Assembly (NCBI GenBank): GCA_933207985.1
Contig: OW240915.1
Location: 114,385,732-114,449,731 of the forward strand
From: Pelobates cultripes
Taxonomy: Eukaryota; Chordata; Amphibia; Anura; Pelobatidae
DNA length: 64,000 bases
Direction of reading: 5' to 3'
A model generated the notes under the pieces. That model searched no databases. It was given only the letters and a program-made list of their open reading frames with translations, and was not told the origin of the DNA. Shown one piece after another: positions 56,211-64,000 of the stretch (within the stretch, counting starts at the first letter, position 1; each line of letters begins with the position of its first letter). A program made the translations under genes and the position numbers.

Positions 56211-57615
56211 CAGTTGTAATCAAAATTATTCAACCCCTATTGAAAATCCGGTTTACTGTCAAAATGTATAGACTTTCAGCTTTATGCAATGAACAAATTA
56301 AACAAAAGCAATTGAAATAGCTCAACACGACAGATGCTTCAAATGGTTTCTCCAAAAAGTCTCAAAATTCAAGGTGTTAAAGGTGTTGTATCAAGCACAC
56401 CTAATGCAACTAGTCAAGGGCTTCATTAGTTGCACCAGGTGTGCTTGAGCTGGAACACTTGAAATACTGTTGAGTGTGATATTTGACTGCGTGTTATAAA
56501 TATGGCTGATTAAAAAGAATGGTCCACAAAGTTAAGAGAAGAGATCATCACCCTTCACAATCAAGGAACAAGATGCAAAAAGATAGTGAAGGCCCTGAAT
56601 GTTCCTAGAGACACCATTGGAAGTATGGTTCACGGGTTCAATGTTGAAGAAACAGTGATTACAATATCTGGATGGGGCAGAAAACGAAGGCTATCAATGG
56701 CTGCAACCAGATTTCTGAGAAGGCAGGTTGTAAAAAACCCTTAAGTGACTGCAAAAGACCCACAACAAGACTTGTTGCCAGAACCTTAAGACGTACACCA
56801 CTACTGACCTAGAAGCACAGAAAAGTTTGCTCCTATATGCTCAAAATCATATAAATAAGCCAAAAACATTTTGAGATTCTGTTCTGTGGAGCGATGAAAC
56901 AAAACTAACTTTTTGGCCCAATGGATCAGCGGGAAGTCTGGAAAAGAAGAATGAAGCATACGCTAAAGCACTCGGACTACAGAGTGGTGGCTCGGTGCTA
57001 CTCTGGGGCTGCTTTGCCTCCTCCTGCACTGGTTATCTGCAGTGTGTCTAAGGCAAGATGGATTTATTGAAGTATCAGGAAATCCTAGAAGAAAACATCA
57101 TGCCGTCTGTGAGGACGCTGCATCTTGGGTGTCAATTGACTTTTCAACAAGGCAATGATCCCAAGCATACCTCGAATTCCACCAACGCTAGTCCTGGAAA
57201 ATCCTACAATGGCCATCACAGTCACCTGACTTGAACGCCATAGAAAATCTCTGGTGAGATTTGAAGAAGGATGTTCAAGCATACAGACTCAACAATATTA
57301 CTGAACGGCAGACCGTTGCTCATAAGCAACGGGTTAAGATCTTTCAGGAACGCTGCCAGAAGCTGGTGTCTGGCTATGCATCTCTTTTTAAGCAGGTCAT
57401 AACAGCAAATGGTGCTACTTAGTACTAAAGATGCTTGCCATGAAGATTGAAGAAGCCATTATAAGTTGAATTTTCAGTTACATTTGGGGAAACCACTTGA
57501 ATTATTTGTTGTGTAGAGCTATTTCACTTGTTTGATTTGTTCATTGCAGCTGAAAGTCTGTACATTTTGACAACCTAATTTTTCAATGGGGGTTGAATAA
57601 TTTTTATTACAACTG
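56211..57615 (+). mobile_element. Tc1-like DNA transposon, dead copy
   Basis: Inverted ends CAGTTGTAATCAAAATTATT and its complement aataatttttattacaactg (57615), flanked by TA. Length 1405. The transposase region (about 56515-57420, plus strand) keeps Tc1 landmarks: a helix-turn-helix start with KEEIITLHNQGTRCKKI-like text, wgSvLLWGcf-like text (ggctcggtgctactctgggg), gcaatgatcccaagcatacc (Q-x-NDPKH), and atctctggtgagatttgaag (ENLW). It is full of stops and frameshifts. It starts 81 bases after the LRRFIP2 exon. Confidence 0.85.
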
Positions 57616-57784
57616 TATGTGCTACAATTAAAAAGCATTATGGAAGAATAGAATTGTTCATGTAAAAACTGGGGTGTCATGAACTACTTCTGTTTTGTGA
57701 ATCATATACATTTAAATAACCAATAGAGGAAAAATAATACACAAAAAGTAATTTTGTCAATAAGCCTGATTTTGAATTTTTTTT
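57616..57784. other. AT-rich spacer
   Basis: Nothing recognised. Confidence 0.4.
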
Positions 57785-58393
57785 ATAAATTCTTTATTTT
57801 GAGAATTTTATATTTTTATACGGGGTACAGAAAAAAAAGAAAGGGATATAGGGGAACAACAGTTCACAATGCCCAGCAACAACCCAAAGACCCTACTCGT
57901 TAGCCTACGACGTCCCCTGAAACTGAAGTCTCTCTCCGCATGTATGGGCCATCGGGGAGGTACCTGCGCCTCTGCCCATAGGGTGCGAGGGTGCAGAGAA
58001 GCACTGTGCTGTACATTTGGATGTCAGAAGTCAGTGTTGCAACAGTAGAGTGAGGTCATCATGCACAAAACGTGTCTGAACCGTAGAAGGAAAGCTCAGC
58101 TGGAGCTAACATGAGAGGTAAGGCCTATCTAAGTCAAGGCTTGGTGAAAGGAAGAATGAAAAAAAAAAAAAAAAAAAGTTTTATGTAGTGTGTAGCTCTC
58201 TATATGATAGTGCACTGTCTCCCTAGTTCTAGATGTTCGTATTCCGCCAGTGTGCGTGCGTGTGGCGTGTATAGGTGGTGGAGCCGTGTTAGAAAATCAG
58301 GTGGTGAGAGGGCCCAGAGGACCAGGGGCTCCCCCTGGACCTCCCTCCCCCGCCCCCCGGTACTACACCGCGCCCCAGACCCTCCCAACCGAT
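57785..58393 (-). mobile_element. 3' UTR of an L1-like LINE
   Basis: ttttttttataaattcttta at its left end is the reverse of a poly(A) tail after an L1 3' end, in the same style as 28126 and 45111. The right part is GC-rich (ggggctccccctggacctcc), comparable to the L1 3'UTR at 21.94-21.99 kb. No coding sequence. Confidence 0.5.
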
Positions 58394-58425
58394 GTTCAAT
58401 TTTTTAATAATTTTGATTGCAACTG
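58394..58425. repeat. Orphan Tc1 terminal repeat
   Basis: gttcaattttttaataattt, then tgattgcaactg followed by TA, matches the right terminus of the Tc1-like element (ttcaa...attacaactgta). Only one end is present, next to the L1 fragment. Confidence 0.6.
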
Positions 58426-59125
58426 TACAAAATGAGTATCTCATAAAGATAAATAAATCATTATGAAATACTCATATTGGCTGTGTTGAAGTTTACCTGA
58501 ATTTCAACTTTGTCAAAATATACTACTGCCATCAAGTTTTGTCATTCCCCCCTAGCCAAAACTAGTGACAACTATAGGGAAAAGGGCATTATCTGTAGAG
58601 GATCATGCGCTATTGCGAGGTCCTTCATAGACCTCAGTATTGTACTCTCTTTCGAGAGTACAACACTGTCGTGGGCTCCTGGCAGATGAACCTCCAGGAG
58701 CTGAAGAAGCCCCACCAGATGAAGATGGTTGCAGCTGAGAGGGACAAGTTCAGGTAAGTTAAAACTCTTTGCACCACGTGGCCACCAAACGGCGCAATCA
58801 AAGTTGGATGAAACATAAGTTGACAGAGCCACTTTAATGTATGTTTTCGTTTGGTTTAACCACTTAAAGGGTTTCCTTAAACCTTTTTCATAAGTTTTTA
58901 AAACATTTTTTAAATTTACAATGCACTATTGGGTAGGGATCGACCGATATTGACTTTTTATTATTATTATTATTGCCATTTATATATTTTTTTAGAGCCG
59001 ATAGCCTATAACATACCGATACCGATATTCTGTTCATTTACCATTTAAAAATAATTAACTTTCTACACAAATCTACTGTTAACTGAACACGTTTATTATT
59101 TATTTATTTGCAAATCATTTTGTTA
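58426..59125. other. Unclassified repeat-like DNA
   Basis: Contains a short palindrome (tactctctttcgagagta, 58641-58658), an exon-like stretch with a consensus donor (cag|gtaagt at 58756), and an ATT repeat (about 58958-58972). No gene could be supported. Confidence 0.4.
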
Positions 59126-61306
59126 TTAACCCCTTCCCGCCGGATGACGGACCCGGTCCGTCATGGCGGGGAAACGGTTAACACTGCGATCGCAGGGTTA
59201 GCGCTCCTCCGGGCTGCCTCTGTATTAGAGGCAGACCGGGAGCACGCGATCGCGCTGCCCCTGCAGCAGTGATCGCTCTGACAGGCTGTCAGTGCGAGCA
59301 CATGTGCTGCATGGACTCACGATCCGTCTCCCTGCTCTTCCGTGTTCTGTGTGAAGTGCAGGGAGACTGATCACTGCTGATCTGCTTCCCCTGTAAAAAT
59401 AAAAATAAAGTTAGTTTAAAATCCCACTCCCCTTTACCCATTTTAAATAAAAATTAACCCCTTCCCAGCCAATTGATCACTGACTACAGTGATCAATTGG
59501 CAGGCACTACATTTTACTGTGATCTGTTATTTTTATTTTTTTGTTTGTTTCAAAAAGGCAAAAAACAACGATTATTACCAGTACACTTGGTACAAGCTAG
59601 CGAAAAAATTATCACACGCTAAGGTTCAAAATATGCCTTTTGAAATACCCTGGGATGTCTTCTTTAGTTGGATTATATAGCCTGCTAAAATACTCTAAAA
59701 TGGACATGGACACAGCGTAAAAATTCAAAGTTTGAAAAAAAATTGGAATGGCTGTGTCTCAAATGTTCCCCTTTAATATCCACATATAACTGGCAATGGT
59801 ACATACAGGGATATTGCTGTACTCAGACGACATAGCTGAGCAACATATGAAGTTTTATACAGTCGTAGCACACATAATATACTGTGCAAACTCACTTAGT
59901 GTGTCAAAAAGGCAGAAAAGATGCTTATTACCACTACACTTGGTACAAACTAGCGGAACAATTATCCCACTTTAAGGTTCAAAAAATGCCTTTTGACATA
60001 CCCTGGGATGTCTTCTTTAAGAAATGCTATGCCTTTATGGTGTAGTTGTAATATGTAGCCTGCTCAAGTGCTCCAAAGTGGGACACCGACGCATCAAAAC
60101 CCTCCATGAAAATTCGCACTTAAAAACCTGAACTTGTCACGTCTCTTTTACAGCACTGTAACTTCACAAAGTTGTGTCTAGGTTATATATTGGGCAAATT
60201 GTTTTACTCAGAAGATGTAACTGAGCATAATTTGGGGATTTTTTATGACAGTGGTACATATTAAGTGTAAGAAATATTCAGCAAAAATGCAACATATATG
60301 TAAAAATGCCATTCCCCCTTCCCCCCCCTCCCCTCACCACAAACAATGACATAAGTTGGTGAAAAAATTTGACAAGTTAAGGCACAATATACACCATATA
60401 AGATACCCTGGGGTGTCTACTTTATTAAATGAAAGCCCTTTGTGTGGTTATTTGAACAGTCACACTGCTATAATACCCTAAAATGAGACATAGGCCCATC
60501 AAATCCATCTACGAAAGTTCTAACTATAGAAACTGAAATAGCCTTGTCTCTTATACTCCAAAAGCATACAATGGGGTTATCGTTAATACTCAGCAGATGT
60601 AGCTGAACACAATATGGGGTTCTGTGTAGGAATAGCACACACCAGCTTTACGAAATACAAATTACAAAAACTTTGTGATATGTGTATATGCCAAAATAAA
60701 GAAAAAACACAATTTTACTCCAATATTTAGCAGAGATTGGCGAAGAAATAGCTGCTAAATAGTAAAATGTGTCAAACTAACCTTAGGTAAATAGCCTGTG
60801 ATGTCTGCTTTATATAAATGTATACTTTTGTGTGGCATTTTTTTTTTTATGTGATGGCTACTAAACCTACAAGACAAACATACCAACTTCTAAAATGTTT
60901 GAAAATTTAAATTTTATTTCAGTCCTTTTATTTTGTGACCTGTAACTTTCAAAATAAGCTGAAATCCTATACATATGATGTACTCTATAAATCAAGACAC
61001 ATTAATTTATTTTGAATTACTTTTTCTAAGCTGGACATATTATGCACACGCTATTATTGCCAAAAATGTGAAAGAAAATTTATTTACTTTTTGTTTTCAA
61101 TTTTTTTGGCATTTTTTTTTTTATATAATTAATGAGAATGTATATGTGACATAAAATTAAAGCCCTGTTTGTCCTCTAAAAATCGATGTATAATATGTGT
61201 TGGTGCAATAAATGACAGAGATGTAAATTGTGTTTGAACACAAATAGCAAAATATGCAAAAATGGCTTGTGTCCTTATAAGACAAGCTTCTGAAGCTGTG
61301 GGTTAA
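59126..61306 (+). mobile_element. Non-autonomous piggyBac derivative, 2.2 kb
   Basis: TTAACCCCTTCCCGCCGGAT at the left (59126) and cttctgaagctgtgggTTAA at the right (61306). Its left end has the same gacggac..gtccgtc palindrome as the right end of the 45654-50442 element. Its right 1.6 kb is the reverse complement of that element's left region (tacttggtacaaactagcgg, gataccctggggtgtctact and gcacaatatacaccatataa-type words). No transposase frame. It is therefore an internally deleted relative in inverted orientation. Confidence 0.82.
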
Positions 61307-62680
61307 GGTGAATGCACAAAATATACATGCCAGTCAGAATTATTTATGTTTTCAATAATATATAGTGGATGCAGTGAGAGTATTTGATTAGTGAATGCCG
61401 TGTGTGTGTATAGTGAATGCAGTGTGTTTGTGTAGGTATGTAATGTGTGTAAAATGGGGGGTGGGGTGGCATTTTTATTTTTTTTTAACTTTTTTTTTTA
61501 GATATTACATTTTTCAACATTTAGTTTTAGTCCCCCCCCCTCCTCCCTGCTTTCTTACCTGGCCAGGGACGGGGGATATGGCATTCCCTGGTGGCATGGA
61601 CTGTGCAGATGGGGCCCAGCACACTCTTACTTACCTTCCAGCAGCTCCCTTCAGCTCCCCTGTCTAACTCTAGTGGCCTGTGTGCCGCACGGAGCGTTGC
61701 CATGGTAATCCATAACAACGCTCTGACGGACACAGGACACACGAGAGTTAGACAAGGGAGCTGGTGGGAAGGTAAGGAAGAGTGTGCTGGGCCCCCTCTG
61801 CACACTCGATGAATTGATCTCCAGGCTCAGAGTGCATGAGGGAAGAGAGAAAGTGTGGGGTAGATTAAGATTGGGACTGTTTTAAAATTTGTAAAAAAAT
61901 AAATAAAATTTGTGGTGAGGTAGGAGAAGGCACACCGATGGAAAATGAGAAATACAAGCTTTCCCTTGAAAGCATTCCGGGCTACCTAAGAGGCGTGTGC
62001 CAGGGATTCAACTTGCAGATTATGCTGTATAGGCAGCGTTTCAAGTTGAAACAGGCATTGTTCCATGAACACTTCTAAAAACAGATGCAGAAGTGGAGTA
62101 ACAGTTTAAGGACCATACCACATATTGCCTTCGTCCCTCTTGGGTCCATTATGCCAGCTTGAAATGTCCTACTTATTTTACATTGATCGCTCCATTCGGC
62201 CCTGTTGTTATTTGAGTGGGACATTCCTTTTTTAAAAATATGATCTCTAAAGAACAGATTATTATGACAACATAGACCATCAATGGTCCGTGAGGAGCTA
62301 AAGTACACACATCATTTTCGAAATCTTTGATGGGTAGCTATTTGGAAAAGCATACATTTGTGAGATTATCCCTCCACCTCTAATGTTGCCAAATAAATCT
62401 ATCAAACCAAGCTGTCACAGGTTAATTGAAAGGCATTAGGACTAGTTTTTCATGCATAAATGTAATATCTGTAGTTTATATCTTCTTTTTGATTGGATTT
62501 TAAAGGGACACTCCAGACACATAAAGCACTTCAGGAAGTTGATCTTAAAATTGGCTTGATGTCGATCAGGGGCATATGTTAGATGGGTAGACATGTCCAA
62601 AAATAAGTAGCTGTATGAGAAATGGTACATAATGTGCTAGGTCACACGGTTTCTTTTGAAATTATTTTAAAAATGCAGAT
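61307..62680. other. AT-rich DNA with one palindromic module, no gene
   Basis: Apart from the palindrome at 61606-61795, no coding or repeat ends were recognised. Confidence 0.4.
61606..61795. repeat. Palindromic module related to 2.6 kb and 20 kb
   Basis: ggcccagcacactcttactt ... agctccc...tgtctaactct is answered by agagttagacaagggagctg ... aagagtgtgctgggcc. The centre carries gagcgttgccatggtaatcc / aacaacgctctg. The same gagcgttgcc core is at 2623-2659 and the acttaccttcc...cagctcc arm at about 19948. Confidence 0.7.
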
Positions 62681-63096
62681 TTAAAGGACCACTATAGTGC
62701 CAGGAAAACATACTCGTTTTCCTGGCACTATAGTGCCCTGAGGGGACCCCCTCCCGCCCGGCTCTGGAAAGGGGTTTAAACTTACCTTTTTCCAGCGCTG
62801 GGCGGAGAGCTCCCTCCTCCGATCCGCCCCATCGGCTGAATGCGCAGGCGCGGCAAGAGCTGCGCGCGCATTCAGCCGGTCGCATAGGAAAGCATTTACA
62901 AGGCTTTCCTATGGACGCTGGCGTGCTCTCACTGTGAAAATCGAGGATTAGGGGGAAGGCTTAACCCATTAATAAACATAGCAGTTTCTCTGAAACTTCT
63001 ATGTTTATTTAAAAAATGGGTTAACCCTAGCTGGACCTGGCACCCAGACCACTTCATTAAGCTGAAGTGGTCTGGGTGCCTAGAGTGGTCCTTTAA
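62681..63096. mobile_element. 416-bp TTAA MITE with hairpin modules, full copy
   Basis: TTAAAGGACCACTATAGTGC at the left, gggtgcctagagtggtccttTAA at the right. Modules as in 43839-44287, in inverted order. A GC-rich segment at about 62800-62885 includes cggctgaatgcgcaggcgcg and gcgcgcattcagccg as another hairpin. Confidence 0.8.
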
Positions 63097-64000
63097 CAAA
63101 ATGTATTTCTCACTTTGTACATTTCTGCATTGGACTCTTAGGATGAGAACCGTTAGTTTATACCACTTTGCGCAAAGGGTTCAGTCCATTAATTATGTCG
63201 ACTATTATTCGGGCATTGAGCAGCAGCAGGACATGCTGTACAAGATCAGGATTATCTCAGCCCACAAGTTACTGGTTACCAATAGTTGTGCATTACAGGA
63301 CCAAACGTCTAATATGATTAATTCCACACAAGGTGAGCTTTACTAATTCCAATTGAAGAAAGAAACATTCTTGGCATATTTAATAGAAAGCAGCAATGTG
63401 TCAAATTAGCAAAGTAAGATCTCAGAATAATTTATCAAGGATGTGTTGTAGTGGGACGAGATGTTGCTATTTTATAGATCGTTGTATCCACTTGTTATAA
63501 CATGTTCTCCGGAAGAAATAAATAGAACAAAAAACAAACTCATGGTGAAAAACACACATAATAGATTTCTCCACAAACTGTAAAGCCCTGAATATATGGT
63601 ATTTTGAGCAAGAAGGAAATGTACGATTTAAGATAGAAATTTACATAGAGATATTTTGAGGTTGTACTGCTTGTAGAAAAGAGTAACCAGAACAAGAACA
63701 TTCGAACAGTTTTGGGGAACTATTTTGTGTGTTCTGCCCTATTTAAATATCTGTAGAAACATGTTGTTATTATTTTATTATTTATATAGCGCCATCAGAT
63801 TCTGTAGCGCTGTACAATGTAATTGCTTTTAGTTGTCTTAGAGACGTGTTCAGAGGAATAGCTCACAAGAAGTTGTAAGAGCTGAGCTTTATAATAGAAA
63901 ATAAAAATCAGAAGTAAAAAAATAAAAAATTGCTTTTGGGTAGTAAATAGGCATACTAGTGCAAATATTTATCTGCCATCAAATATGTTTTGTTATATAT
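63097..64000 (+). other. Intronic DNA, no further exon seen
   Basis: The open frame near 63101-63346 (81 codons) has no recognisable domain and is not the next LRRFIP2 exon. 63770-63830 is a short interspersed repeat (tttatatagcgccatcagat). Confidence 0.45.

Noticed and set aside
58683..58755. Exon-like stretch: ggctcctggcag | atgaacctccaggag ... aagttcag | gtaagt
   Set aside because: The donor is consensus and a short frame is open, but the peptide does not match the expected next LRRFIP2 exon (AEARLAAKR...). The area has repeat-like palindromes.
63101..63346. 81-codon plus-strand frame
   Set aside because: No recognisable domain, no splice context, and not matching LRRFIP2.

Overview
The window is intergenic and intronic DNA from a vertebrate nuclear genome, most likely an anuran amphibian. 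The repeat mix is the main reason: dense TTAA-flanked MITEs, piggyBac, hAT, Tc1 and DIRS elements, L1-type LINEs, and Ty3-type retrotransposons with a rearranged pol. The species call is inference. No bacterial-style operons, CRISPR arrays or rRNA genes are present. Nearly every long reading frame belongs to a transposable element, and most are broken by stops or frameshifts.

Left third (1-19 kb). After LINE, tRNA-like and LTR-like debris and a GC-rich cluster of hairpins (2.34-2.72 kb), there is a complete LTR retrotransposon at 3074-9459. It has 1055-bp LTRs and a perfect 5-bp target duplication (ctagg). Its integrase lies upstream of reverse transcriptase and RNase H, which is the Gmr1-type order rather than the usual Ty3/gypsy order. 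Next come a palindromic TG/CA block, a degenerate minisatellite, and a hAT transposase remnant (10981-12602) that carries a 144-bp antisense piece of the Gmr1-like element. A second Gmr1-type element on the minus strand (13949-18355, target duplication ctccc) has lost most of pol. Both Gag proteins have a SCAN-like region and a zinc knuckle.

Middle (19.8-45 kb). This part holds a TA-flanked MITE with long internal palindromes, a near-complete L1-like LINE (21.2-26.3 kb, minus), a 100-base assembly gap, a minisatellite, a second truncated L1, and a CpG-rich segment at 30.0-30.6 kb. That segment carries NRF1-, CRE-, YY1- and ZNF143-like motifs and a consensus splice donor, so it is the best promoter candidate in the window. 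Two DIRS-type tyrosine-recombinase retrotransposons follow in opposite orientations (31.7-33.7 kb minus, 38.2-42.7 kb plus), along with several MITEs.

Right third (45-64 kb). An old L1 (45.1-54.0 kb, minus) is split by a 4.8-kb piggyBac element (45654-50442) carrying a nearly intact transposase. The one host exon I recognise is at 55984-56129 on the plus strand. It has an acceptor, a 5'UTR segment, 30 codons beginning [11 protein letters not shown], and a donor, and it matches the start of LRRFIP2. If the CpG segment at 30 kb is its promoter, intron 1 is about 26 kb and consists almost wholly of transposons. A dead Tc1 element lies 81 bp past the exon. A transposase-less relative of the piggyBac element, in inverted orientation, sits at 59126-61306. 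The rest is MITEs and AT-rich sequence.
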